From an uncultured Clostridia bacterium (GTDB lineage: Bacteria; Bacillota; Clostridia; Oscillospirales; Acutalibacteraceae): DNA of 24,765 nt. The first letter of the stretch is position 1; each line of letters opens with the position of its first letter. The DNA lies in NCBI GenBank assembly GCA_937895645.1, contig CALBKQ010000004.1, positions 1-24,765 on the forward strand, read 5' to 3'. Position numbers and translations under genes: made by a program. This document shows positions 7,772 to 15,056 of the stretch, piece after piece. The notes under the pieces were generated by a model. It was given only the letters and a program-made list of their open reading frames with translations, ran no database searches and was not told where the DNA came from.

Positions 7772-9198
7772 TGAAAGTTTTATATGTTGCAAGTGAGGCA
7801 CTTCCGTTCAAAGCAAGTGGCGGACTTGGTGATGTGGCGGGTAGTTTGCCACAAGCACTCCGCAAACGCCTTATCGGTGCTCGTGTGGTAATGCCTTTAT
7901 ATGACACAATAAGTCAGGAACTTAAAGACACAATGAAATTTGTAACAAGCATTTCAGTTCCTGTTGCATGGAGAAGACAGTATTGCGGTGTTTTTGAAGC
8001 AAAAGCAGGTGGCGTAATTTACTATCTTCTTGATAACCAGTATTATTTCAAGCGTGATGGTCTTTATGGCTATTATGATGATGCAGAGCGTTTTGCATTC
8101 TTTGCTCGTGCAGTGCTTGAAATTATTCCTCATATTGATTTCAAACCTGACATTATTCATTGTAACGACTGGCAGTCAGCACTCACACCTGTTTATTACA
8201 ATACACTTTATGCAAATCGTCCTGGTTTTGAAAATATCAAAACAGTTTTCACAATTCATAATATTCAGTATCAGGGTACTTACGGTATGGACCTTTTATG
8301 TGACGTTGTAGGTCTTCCTGATAGCGCAGCATCACTTCTTGAATATGACGGTGATTGCAACTTTATGAAAGGTGCTATTGAGTGTGCTGACAGAGTTACA
8401 ACTGTAAGCCCATCTTATGCTAATGAAATTCTTGACCCTTGGTATTCACACGGTCTTGATATTATTCTTAATCAACGTTCTTGGAAATTAAGTGGTATTC
8501 TTAATGGTATTGATACAATCCTTTATGACCCTGAAACTGACAAGGACATTGAAGTGAACTACACTTCAGAAGATTTTGAAGAAAAGAAAGCAGTCAACAA
8601 GGCAAAACTTCAGGAATACTTTGGACTTCCTGTACGCCCAGATGTTCCAATTATGGGTATGGTTACTCGCCTTGTAGGGCACAAAGGACTTGACCTTGTT
8701 AAAGCAGTTCTTGACGAACTTCTTGCAACTGAAGATATTCAATTTGTGGTACTCGGCTCTGGCGAATGGCAGTATGAAAGTTTCTTTAAGGAAATGGCAG
8801 ATAAATACCCTGATAAAATGGGACTTAAAATCGGTTTTATTCCATCACTTTCAAAGAAAATCTATGCAGGTTGTGACTTATTCCTTATGCCAAGTAAGAG
8901 TGAGCCTTGCGGACTTTCACAGATGATTTCACTTCGTTACGGTACTATTCCGATTGTCCGTGAAACAGGTGGTCTTCGTGATAGCATTAAAGATAGTGGC
9001 GATGGCGAGGGCAACGGATTTACATTCTCAACTTATAACGCACACGATATGCTTTATACAATAAAAAGAGCAATCGGCGGTTACTCTAATAAAGAGGGTT
9101 GGAACATTCTTGTTAAACGCGCTATGGAATGTGACAACAGTTGGGGCAAATCTGCAAATGAATATATAAGACTTTATAAAGAAGTGCTTAAAGGATAA
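7771..9198 (+). CDS. glgA: Glycogen synthase (ADP-glucose type, GT5)
   Basis: Elongates alpha-1,4-glucan using ADP-glucose. 475 residues, normal for bacterial GlgA. The N-terminal Rossmann domain starts MKVLYVASEALPF and carries the GGLGDVAGSLPQAL loop. The C-terminal half has the donor-site stretch MGMVTRLVGHKGLDLV and the EPCGLSQMISLRYGTIPIV block with TGGLRDSI, typical of GT5. In the usual KTGGL motif the lysine touches ADP-glucose; here the aligned residues are A15-S-G-G-L with a lysine one place earlier. Start ATG 7771 overlaps the glgD stop by one base, with AAGGAG 11 nt upstream. It is the last gene of the operon, ending 3 nt before a terminator. Confidence 0.96.
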   Translation: MKVLYVASEALPFKASGGLGDVAGSLPQALRKRLIGARVVMPLYDTISQELKDTMKFVTSISVPVAWRRQYCGVFEAKAGGVIYYLLDNQYYFKRDGLYGYYDDAERFAFFARAVLEIIPHIDFKPDIIHCNDWQSALTPVYYNTLYANRPGFENIKTVFTIHNIQYQGTYGMDLLCDVVGLPDSAASLLEYDGDCNFMKGAIECADRVTTVSPSYANEILDPWYSHGLDIILNQRSWKLSGILNGIDTILYDPETDKDIEVNYTSEDFEEKKAVNKAKLQEYFGLPVRPDVPIMGMVTRLVGHKGLDLVKAVLDELLATEDIQFVVLGSGEWQYESFFKEMADKYPDKMGLKIGFIPSLSKKIYAGCDLFLMPSKSEPCGLSQMISLRYGTIPIVRETGGLRDSIKDSGDGEGNGFTFSTYNAHDMLYTIKRAIGGYSNKEGWNILVKRAMECDNSWGKSANEYIRLYKEVLKG

Positions 9199-9201
9199 AC
9201 A

Positions 9202-9229
9202 AAAAGCGAAGTCGTTTGACTTCGCTTTT
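9202..9229. terminator. Bidirectional terminator between glgA and the RHH gene
   Basis: A 12-bp stem AAAAGCGAAGTC/GACTTCGCTTTT with a GTTT loop, A-rich on the left and U-rich on the right. It can end glgA transcripts rightward and transcripts of the small gene leftward. The small gene's stop codon (9228-9230) overlaps the stem. Confidence 0.88.
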
Positions 9230-9380
9230 AATCTTGCTTTTCGATTTTCTTTACATACTCTTTGAGAGCGATATTTATGAATTGGGAAAGTGAACGGTCA
9301 TCTAATTCTGCCAATTTTCTTGCTTTTTCAAGAATATCACTATCAACTGTAATGCTTATTTGTTCTTTTAAGGGTTTCAT
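9228..9380 (-). CDS. Small ribbon-helix-helix (Arc/CopG-type) DNA-binding protein
   Basis: A 50-residue reading frame starting at ATG 9380, with AAGGAG 9 nt upstream. It begins MKPLKEQISITVDSDILEKA and continues RKLAELDDRSLSQFINIALK. This fits a ribbon-helix-helix fold: a short beta strand (QISITVD), helix A (DILEKARKLAELD), a turn and helix B (SLSQFINIALKEYVKK). Such proteins dimerise and place the paired strands in the DNA major groove. Many are autorepressors or antitoxins. It is divergent from the 75-aa gene, and operator-like repeats lie between them. An antitoxin role is possible, but no recognisable toxin is present, so I call it only a putative transcriptional regulator. Confidence 0.82.
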   Translation of the reverse strand: MKPLKEQISITVDSDILEKARKLAELDDRSLSQFINIALKEYVKKIEKQD

Positions 9381-9408
9381 AATAAATCACTCCTTGCTGA
9401 TATGATTT

Positions 9409-9470
9409 ATTATATTAAAAAGTATTGCAAAATACTCTAAACTGATATAAAATAATAGAAACTGATATAA
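9409..9470. promoter_or_regulatory. Divergent promoter region with operator-like repeats
   Basis: Rightward: TTGCAA (9425-9430), 17 nt, TAAAAT (9448-9453). Leftward: TATAAT on the minus strand at 9409-9414 with a poor -35 near 9432-9437. An inverted repeat AGTATT-GCAA-AATACT (9421-9436) covers the rightward -35 and most of the leftward one. A perfect 12-bp direct repeat AAACTGATATAA occurs at 9439-9450 and 9459-9470, 20 bp apart, one copy over the -10 box and the other at the expected start. Spacing by two helical turns suits cooperative binding by a ribbon-helix-helix dimer. The link to the 50-aa protein is inferred. Confidence 0.55.
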
Positions 9471-9483
9471 GGGGTTAAATATT

Positions 9484-9711
9484 ATGGAAAATATTATAAA
9501 AGAATTTGTATCTGAACATTTTGACGCATTTTTCGAGGCATATTTAGTACCATATATGAGAAAAAATCGCAAAACACTTTTCGCAGATATTGAGAAAAAT
9601 CTTTGTCTTGAACATTATAATATTATTCATAAAACTAACTTTACTGAAAATGATATAGAGTTAAATCCAACAAAGTGTTGGGTTTGTAAAGCAAACAAGG
9701 ATAGACCATAA
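9484..9711 (+). CDS. Small protein of unknown function (75 aa)
   Basis: Starts at ATG 9484 with AAGGGG 9 nt upstream and a candidate promoter, so it is probably a real gene. The sequence begins MENIIKEFVSEHFDAFFEAY, is mostly helical and mixed in charge, and ends with a CxxC pair (NPTKCWVCKANKDRP) that could be a half zinc site or a redox pair. It has no signal peptide or membrane helix. I do not recognise the family. It is divergent from the ribbon-helix-helix gene and shares its control region, which suggests but does not show a functional link. The coding end and stop codon are built into the terminator. Confidence 0.7.
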   Translation: MENIIKEFVSEHFDAFFEAYLVPYMRKNRKTLFADIEKNLCLEHYNIIHKTNFTENDIELNPTKCWVCKANKDRP

Positions 9712-9731
9712 AAAGTCTATCCTTGTTTTTT
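9694..9731. terminator. Terminator overlapping the 3' end of the 75-aa gene
   Basis: A perfect 13-bp stem AACAAGGATAGAC/GTCTATCCTTGTT with an 8-nt loop, then a U-run. The left arm encodes the last residues of the 75-aa protein, and the TAA stop (9709-9711) is in the loop. It may also serve the convergent alpha-galactosidase gene (stop at 9733), though the leftward U-tract is poor. Confidence 0.85.
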
Positions 9732-9732
9732 G

Positions 9733-11820
9733 TTATTTTGCCTTAATTTTAATAATCTGATTATACCCCATGCCTCTTACGGTAACAGGAATACCCACAT
9801 TTTTAAGGAATGCGCCACTCTTTTCGTATTTAGCACTACCGATTTTAAGTTTATATGTTTTTTCATCATCAAGTCCCTCAAATTTAAGTGGGATTTGTTT
9901 TTGCATAAAGCGTGTAACTACTGATGAGAGGAAACCAACCGCTTCGGTTTTATCTTCACTTACATAAACATTGAAAAGAATTTCGTCACGGTCAGGGTCA
10001 AGCACTCTGTAAAGGTCACCAAACTGCACAAGATGGCGTATTTCTTTATAAAGAGCAACATTTTTTCGTGCAAGAGCAAGGTCACCAATACTGTATTTTG
10101 TAAGGTTGCCGCCGATACCCAGCGCACCCTGCATAGCAATATGAAATCTGAATTCAAGGCTCATTGGTGGGTTGTACCAGTTAACATCAGTAACCCAGGC
10201 ACGCATAACTTTTGTAGGACGAAGATATGTGAACCATTTCTGCATCATCATTCTATCAACAGCACTTGTGTTGTCACTTGGCCATACTTGGTCAAAGTGA
10301 GATAATGCGCCATAATCACTTCGTCCACCACCTGATGAGCAACTTTCAATGCAAACATCAGGGTGTTTTTCTTTAAGTCTGTCTACAATATCATAAACTG
10401 CTTGTGTGTGTCTGTACCACAATTCTTGTGGACAGTCGAGGTTTTCTGCACCTGTTTCAGAAAGTGGTCTGTTCATATCCCACTTAATGTATTTGATGTT
10501 ATGTTCAGTAAGCATTGTGTCCATACGGTCAAAAATGTATTCCTGAACATCTTCGCGTGTCATATTAAGCACTAACTGGTGACGGAGTGTGTGGGCTGTT
10601 CTTGTATCATAATGATATGCCCAATCAGGATGTGCACGGAACAAATCAGAATCGGGATTAACCATTTCCGGCTCAAACCAAAGACCAAAATCCATACCTA
10701 ACTTATTAACATTCTTAATAAGTTCATCAAGTCCTTTAGGGAACTTCTTCTTATTTACAAACCAGTCACCAAGACCTGCGCGGTCGTGGTTTCTTGCACC
10801 AAACCAACCGTCATCCATAACAAAAAGTTCAACACCCATAGCTGCAGCAAGTTTTGCAAGTTTTGTCTGGCCCTTGCAATTTACATCAAACTCTGTTGCT
10901 TCCCAGGAATTGTAAAGTACGGGTAAGATTTTATCGTTAAACTGTTTTGGCAATACATTGTTGATTGCAAAGCGGTTCATCTGTCGGCTCATTTCACCAA
11001 ATCCTACAGTATAACCACAGAAAACTTTTGGTGTAGTAAATGTTTCGTTGCACTTAAGTTCATACTTAAAATCGTGGTCATTAAGGCCTAATGAAACGCG
11101 TGTTGTGTAGAAAAGGTCGCGGGTGCAAAGCACTTTGAAATTACCACTATATGCAAGTGTTGCAAAATACACATCACCTTGATTTTCGTCAGCGTTCTGG
11201 TGTGCAATAAAATATGGTGACTGATTATGACCGCTTGTACCACGTTTACTGTCAAATACTAATGCGCCACCTTGGAGGGTTGACTCGGTTTCAACATACT
11301 CGCCACCCCAACTACCATTTGTGTTTTTGAATGTATAAGGGTAGATTGAGGGGAGGGTAAGCTCAGCAGAAAGAACTCTGTCAAGAATTATTTTTTCACT
11401 GCCAGTATTCTTGATTTCTGTCCAACGGGTAATAATATCGTCGTTATCCTGAATCTTGTATTTAAGTGCGATTTGTAATGGATACACTTTGTCTTTAAGT
11501 GTGATTGTAAGAAGATTATCTTCTGCCTTTGCACCAACAAATTCAAGTTCGATTTCACGACATTTGTCAGGAAATACTACTTTCAAATCACATTCACGAT
11601 AGTTTGTACCACCAAAAACTGTGTATTCCTGTTTTGCCATATCAAGACGGGTGTGATTTGAGTTTTCATCCCAGATATCAGTTGCATAATAGTCATTTAT
11701 ATTGCACTTTTTACCCCAATGAATATGACGATTGTAACCATAATCGTCAATACCGAGCACATAGTGAGTGTTTTTTGTTTCAAGTACAAAAATGTTGTTT
11801 TTAAGAGTATGTATTGCCAT
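9733..11820 (-). CDS. Alpha-galactosidase, GH36
   Basis: Hydrolyses terminal alpha-galactosyl residues such as those of melibiose and raffinose-family oligosaccharides. 695 residues from ATG 11820; GGGGGT lies 6 nt before it. The frame extends to a TTG at 11841 that overlaps the ribosome site and is not preferred. An N-terminal beta-supersandwich domain leads into the barrel, which carries LYNSWEATEFDVN, FVMDDGWFGARNHDRAGLGDW, the nucleophile Asp448 in IKWDMNRPLSE and the acid/base Asp502 in CSSGGGRSDYG. There is no signal peptide, so it is cytoplasmic and needs imported substrate; no dedicated transporter adjoins it. It is monocistronic and convergent with the 75-aa gene. The family assignment is secure; the exact natural substrate is not. 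Confidence 0.95.
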   Translation of the reverse strand: MAIHTLKNNIFVLETKNTHYVLGIDDYGYNRHIHWGKKCNINDYYATDIWDENSNHTRLDMAKQEYTVFGGTNYRECDLKVVFPDKCREIELEFVGAKAEDNLLTITLKDKVYPLQIALKYKIQDNDDIITRWTEIKNTGSEKIILDRVLSAELTLPSIYPYTFKNTNGSWGGEYVETESTLQGGALVFDSKRGTSGHNQSPYFIAHQNADENQGDVYFATLAYSGNFKVLCTRDLFYTTRVSLGLNDHDFKYELKCNETFTTPKVFCGYTVGFGEMSRQMNRFAINNVLPKQFNDKILPVLYNSWEATEFDVNCKGQTKLAKLAAAMGVELFVMDDGWFGARNHDRAGLGDWFVNKKKFPKGLDELIKNVNKLGMDFGLWFEPEMVNPDSDLFRAHPDWAYHYDTRTAHTLRHQLVLNMTREDVQEYIFDRMDTMLTEHNIKYIKWDMNRPLSETGAENLDCPQELWYRHTQAVYDIVDRLKEKHPDVCIESCSSGGGRSDYGALSHFDQVWPSDNTSAVDRMMMQKWFTYLRPTKVMRAWVTDVNWYNPPMSLEFRFHIAMQGALGIGGNLTKYSIGDLALARKNVALYKEIRHLVQFGDLYRVLDPDRDEILFNVYVSEDKTEAVGFLSSVVTRFMQKQIPLKFEGLDDEKTYKLKIGSAKYEKSGAFLKNVGIPVTVRGMGYNQIIKIKAK

Positions 11821-11857
11821 ATTTTTACCCCCAAAGGTCAAATTTTCCTATGAGTTA

Positions 11858-11886
11858 AGTATAGCAACAAAAAAGACGAGAGTCAA
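11858..11886 (-). promoter_or_regulatory. Promoter of the alpha-galactosidase gene, inside the spoIVA terminator
   Basis: Minus-strand TTGACT (11881-11886), a 17-nt spacer and TATACT (11858-11863). The -35 hexamer is the loop of the spoIVA terminator plus one stem base, and the spacer is the right half of its stem and the U-tract. The start would be near 11851, about 31 nt before the ATG. Confidence 0.7.
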
Positions 11887-11899
11887 TCTCGTCTTTTTT
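11869..11899 (-). terminator. Terminator of the sipL-spoIVA operon
   Basis: Stem GACGAGA/TCTCGTC (11875-11881 with 11887-11893), loop GTCAA, flanked by six A and six T residues, so it can extend to 13 bp. It starts 5 nt past the spoIVA stop. Leftward transcripts end on the U-run from 11869-11874. Confidence 0.88.
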
Positions 11900-11903
11900 C
11901 AAT

Positions 11904-13382
11904 TTATAAAATTATGCAAAGAAGTCCATTACAACTTTCATTTATTACTCTCTCTAATGTTTCCTGGAATTTCATTCTTGCATCTGTCGGCATATGGTAA
12001 AGTTTGTTGCGAAGCCCCTCGTTTACAAGGTCATTAAGAGATTTGCCGAAAATGTTTGATTCCCATATTTTGTGTGGGTCTTCTTCAAATCCCTCAAGCA
12101 GGTATTTTACAAGTTCTTCTGACTGACTTTCACTGCCAACTATTGGGGCAACTTCTGTCTTAATATCTGCCCTCATCATATGAATTGACGGTGCTGATGC
12201 GCAAAGCCTTACTCCGTATCTGCCACCCTGTTTTACAATTTGTGGCTCTTCAAGTGAGAGTTGGTCTATTGTAGGCATTACAATTCCATAACCCGTAGTT
12301 TCAACTTCATCAAGAGCAGATTTAATACGCTCATATTCTTTTTTGATAGTTGAAAGCTCTTTCATACAAGAAAGTAACCCTTGCTCACTGTCAATGGCAA
12401 TTCCTGTTGTTTCTTCGAGGATTTTATAGAATAAATCGTTGTTCATTTCCACTGAAATCCAGGCACTACCAATGCTTAAATCCATATTTCCTATATGGGC
12501 GTTTGTAATATGCTCACATTTGCAAAGCGTGTCGGTCATAACACTTATGTCACGCACATAAGTCACATTTTCAACTGACTCCCAGACATTTTTAATAACT
12601 TCTGTTTTAAGCCAATGGTCATCAGGGAGAGATACAAGCCATAAAGGTAGGTCAATGCCAATTTCTTTAACAGGAAACTCAAAAAGGATTTGTGTAATAA
12701 TCTCTTTTATTTCTTGCTCACTTAACTCAAGACAGTTAACTGCCATAACGGGTACTGAATATTTTACAGACAACTCATCACAAAGGCGTTGCGCTGATTC
12801 ACCTTTTGGATACATACAGTTAAGAAGCACAACAAAAGGTTTGTTAAGTGCTTTTAATTCGTTTATTACTCGTTCTTCTGCCTCTTCATATTCGTCTCGT
12901 GGTATATCACTTATGCTACCATCAGTTGTAACTACAAGACCTATTGTTGAGTGTTCCGTAATAACCTTTTGTGTGCCGATTTCGGCAGCCATATTAAATG
13001 GTATTTCATTTTCAAACCAAGGGGTATGCACCATTCTAGGTCCATCGCCCTCAATATAGCCTAAAGATGATGGCACAATGTAGCCAACACAGTCAATCAT
13101 TCTCACATTAAAACTTGCATTATCGGGAAGTGTGATTTTAACCGCATTTTCAGGTATAAATTTAGGCTCGGTTGTCATAATTGTACGCCCAGCAGATGAT
13201 TGTGGTAACTCGTCAGTTGCACGGTCGCGCACAGCACTGTCTTCCATATTTGGAATTACAACAGAATCCATAAAACGCTTGATAAAAGTAGATTTGCCTG
13301 TTCTTACAGGACCTACAACACCAATGTAAATGTCACCACCGGTACGCACAGCAATATCGTTATAAATACTTGAACTTTTCAT
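11904..13382 (-). CDS. spoIVA: Stage IV sporulation protein A (spore coat ATPase)
   Basis: 492 residues, the same length as Bacillus subtilis SpoIVA. It is a cytoskeletal ATPase made in the mother cell that polymerises on the forespore surface and forms the base on which the coat assembles. The N-terminus has the Walker A motif GPVRTGKST with Lys30, the position shown to be needed for ATP use in B. subtilis. Also present are ATDELPQSSAGRTIMTTEPKF-type switch residues and MIDCVGYIVPSSLGY. The middle and C-terminal parts match the family, ending in the short hydrophobic tail CNGLLCIIL, the region that targets SpoIVA to the forespore. ATG 13382 follows AAAGGAGGGG. It lies 13 nt after sipL and is probably co-transcribed from the sigma-E-like promoter at 14961-14990. 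Confidence 0.97.
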   Translation of the reverse strand: MKSSSIYNDIAVRTGGDIYIGVVGPVRTGKSTFIKRFMDSVVIPNMEDSAVRDRATDELPQSSAGRTIMTTEPKFIPENAVKITLPDNASFNVRMIDCVGYIVPSSLGYIEGDGPRMVHTPWFENEIPFNMAAEIGTQKVITEHSTIGLVVTTDGSISDIPRDEYEEAEERVINELKALNKPFVVLLNCMYPKGESAQRLCDELSVKYSVPVMAVNCLELSEQEIKEIITQILFEFPVKEIGIDLPLWLVSLPDDHWLKTEVIKNVWESVENVTYVRDISVMTDTLCKCEHITNAHIGNMDLSIGSAWISVEMNNDLFYKILEETTGIAIDSEQGLLSCMKELSTIKKEYERIKSALDEVETTGYGIVMPTIDQLSLEEPQIVKQGGRYGVRLCASAPSIHMMRADIKTEVAPIVGSESQSEELVKYLLEGFEEDPHKIWESNIFGKSLNDLVNEGLRNKLYHMPTDARMKFQETLERVINESCNGLLCIIL

Positions 13383-13395
13383 ATTAACCCCTCCT

Positions 13396-14925
13396 TTACA
13401 CCTTTGGAATAAGCAGTTTGCACTTTTTCTCTGTGGTATTGCCTGTCAGGTGATTTTCGCGCATAATTGCCTCAACTGTTGTATTGTATTTTTCTGCAAT
13501 ATTCCACAGTGATTCATCACATTCTGCAAAATATACGGTAAGTGACGCAGTTTTAATAGCTTTGATTTTTGATTTATCAACGTTGATTTCAGTAACAATA
13601 CTTTTTTCTTTTTCGCTGAAAACAAATCCGTGAATATGTATTTCAATGCGAATATCTATTTTATTGCCCTCAACCATTACATAACTTGATGCGTTAGCAA
13701 CACAGTGAGGTTTGCAGGTGAGAGCGTTACTGTTTGATTGTAAAGGGCGTTTGTATTCGAATGGGATTTGTCTTTGGGCAAAAGAGATGTCGCCGTTTGC
13801 GTCTTCGTAAATAATGTCAGCTGTTACTTCACCACGAATTATAATACCATCTTCAACAACTGAGAAAATAGAAGTGGCATTTCCGCAAGTAAAACTTAAA
13901 ACTTTTGTTATGCCGGTTGCGAATTCTGCATTGCCGCGACAAAGAAAAGTATCATCAATCTTTTCGTGGAGTGCAGGCATATAAACAACTGTCTTTTTAA
14001 GGTCGGATTCATATTTTGTTGAGTATGCATCTTTTATGCAGTTTATCTGACGGTTACAGTAGCATGAAGCAGAAAAGCCGAGAGTTGCAGAAATATCAAG
14101 CAGATTTTTGTCGCCTGCTGAGTCAAATCTAGGTCGCACATCAAGGCTCATAACCGAAAGAAGTGCATCAACGTTACAGTTTTCGTGTATGTCAGGGGAC
14201 TCAATAATCTGGTTTATGCTGATTGTGTTTTCAAGAGTATGAACATCGCATGTTTCTTGACCTGTAAATGCAGTGCGGATTGTCATTTCACCCTTTAAGA
14301 ATAACTTATTTGAAATGACTTTAAGTTCATCAATAACTGCAACTGCACTATGAGAAATAATTGCACCAATAGGCTCCGACAACGTGCCTGTTTCAACAGT
14401 TTCAGATATTGTAAATGTTTTTTCGGTGATTGAAACGAGGTCGCAGATTTCGTCATTTTCGCACCTTGCAGTAACTGAACCGCCGCTAACTTCATTTATG
14501 AATTCATACTTTTTCTTGCCATCAGCTCTGGCAAAAACTGTTACTGCACCATGCACTTCAAATTTTCTCTGCCCTGAAACTCTGTAATTAACATAATCTG
14601 TTTTAGCACCAACACTAATATCGGTAATTGTGTCAGCAGATTTTAATTCGATTTGCTTTGAAAAATGAAGCATCTGGTCAAAACAACGGATTTTTCCTTC
14701 TTCACAGATATAAAGCACTTTTACAAGACACTCGCACTCTGCAGTAATTCTGTCACCGTTGATTTGATGTGATTGCACTCCTGATACTGCACTGCAACGA
14801 AGAATACGCACAATATCAGGCATATATTCAGGTAGTGTTACATCACAGTCAACAGAATGTTCTGCACTTGCCTGAAAAATGGTACTGCATACAGAAATAC
14901 AGTCTTTATTAGAATTAAATTCCAT
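13396..14925 (-). CDS. sipL: SipL-like spore coat morphogenesis protein (SPOCS/DUF3794 domains plus LysM)
   Basis: 509 residues starting at ATG 14925 with AAAGGAGAG 5 nt upstream. It is mostly beta-rich with repeated SPOCS (DUF3794) character: motifs such as DVTLPEYMPDIVRILRCSA near residue 30 and repeated VxGxxxxxxxY-type strands. The C-terminus (about residues 460-509) is a LysM domain, FAECDESLWNIAEKYNTTVE and LLIPKV. In Clostridioides difficile, SipL binds SpoIVA through its LysM domain and is needed for coat localisation, playing the part of SpoVID in Bacillus. The next gene here is spoIVA, so both partners are encoded in one operon. The domain assignment is firm; exact orthology to C. 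difficile sipL is inferred from architecture and context. Confidence 0.88.
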   Translation of the reverse strand: MEFNSNKDCISVCSTIFQASAEHSVDCDVTLPEYMPDIVRILRCSAVSGVQSHQINGDRITAECECLVKVLYICEEGKIRCFDQMLHFSKQIELKSADTITDISVGAKTDYVNYRVSGQRKFEVHGAVTVFARADGKKKYEFINEVSGGSVTARCENDEICDLVSITEKTFTISETVETGTLSEPIGAIISHSAVAVIDELKVISNKLFLKGEMTIRTAFTGQETCDVHTLENTISINQIIESPDIHENCNVDALLSVMSLDVRPRFDSAGDKNLLDISATLGFSASCYCNRQINCIKDAYSTKYESDLKKTVVYMPALHEKIDDTFLCRGNAEFATGITKVLSFTCGNATSIFSVVEDGIIIRGEVTADIIYEDANGDISFAQRQIPFEYKRPLQSNSNALTCKPHCVANASSYVMVEGNKIDIRIEIHIHGFVFSEKEKSIVTEINVDKSKIKAIKTASLTVYFAECDESLWNIAEKYNTTVEAIMRENHLTGNTTEKKCKLLIPKV

Positions 14926-14960
14926 ATTATCTCTCCTTTATCGTCTTTGCATTTCAATCA

Positions 14961-14990
14961 AATGTATGAGATAACCACAAAGAATATGAC
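14961..14990 (-). promoter_or_regulatory. Sigma-E-type sporulation promoter of sipL-spoIVA
   Basis: On the minus strand GTCATATT (14983-14990), a 14-nt spacer and CATACATT (14961-14968). This fits the mother-cell sigma-E consensus (ATATT at -35, CATACANT at -10) and not sigma-A. The start would be near 14954, about 29 nt before the sipL ATG. Both products are mother-cell proteins, which supports the call. Confidence 0.75.
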
Positions 14991-15009
14991 AAGCATAATT
15001 TTAAGCAGC

Positions 15010-15038
15010 AAAAAAGACTCGCTTTCAGCGAGTCTTTT
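15010..15038 (-). terminator. Terminator of the AraC-family regulator gene
   Basis: A 12-bp stem AAAAGACTCGCT/AGCGAGTCTTTT with a 3-nt loop TTC; the A-run at 15010-15015 gives the U-tract for leftward transcription. It lies 18 nt past the regulator's stop and just upstream of the sipL promoter. Confidence 0.88.
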
Positions 15039-15056
15039 GAGTATTTGTATTATGTT

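Noticed and set aside
9228..9711. Classical toxin-antitoxin operon
   Set aside because: The two genes are divergent rather than in tandem, and the 75-aa protein has no recognisable RelE, MazF, HicA or Fic features. Kept only as a possibility.
10033..10305. Rightward open frames inside the alpha-galactosidase gene
   Set aside because: They are antisense to a secure GH36 gene and rich in Cys, Phe and His from reversed codons; no start signals.
12655..13059. Rightward 134-aa open frame inside spoIVA
   Set aside because: It is antisense to a well-conserved gene, has no ribosome site and has no recognisable protein character; it is a shadow frame.
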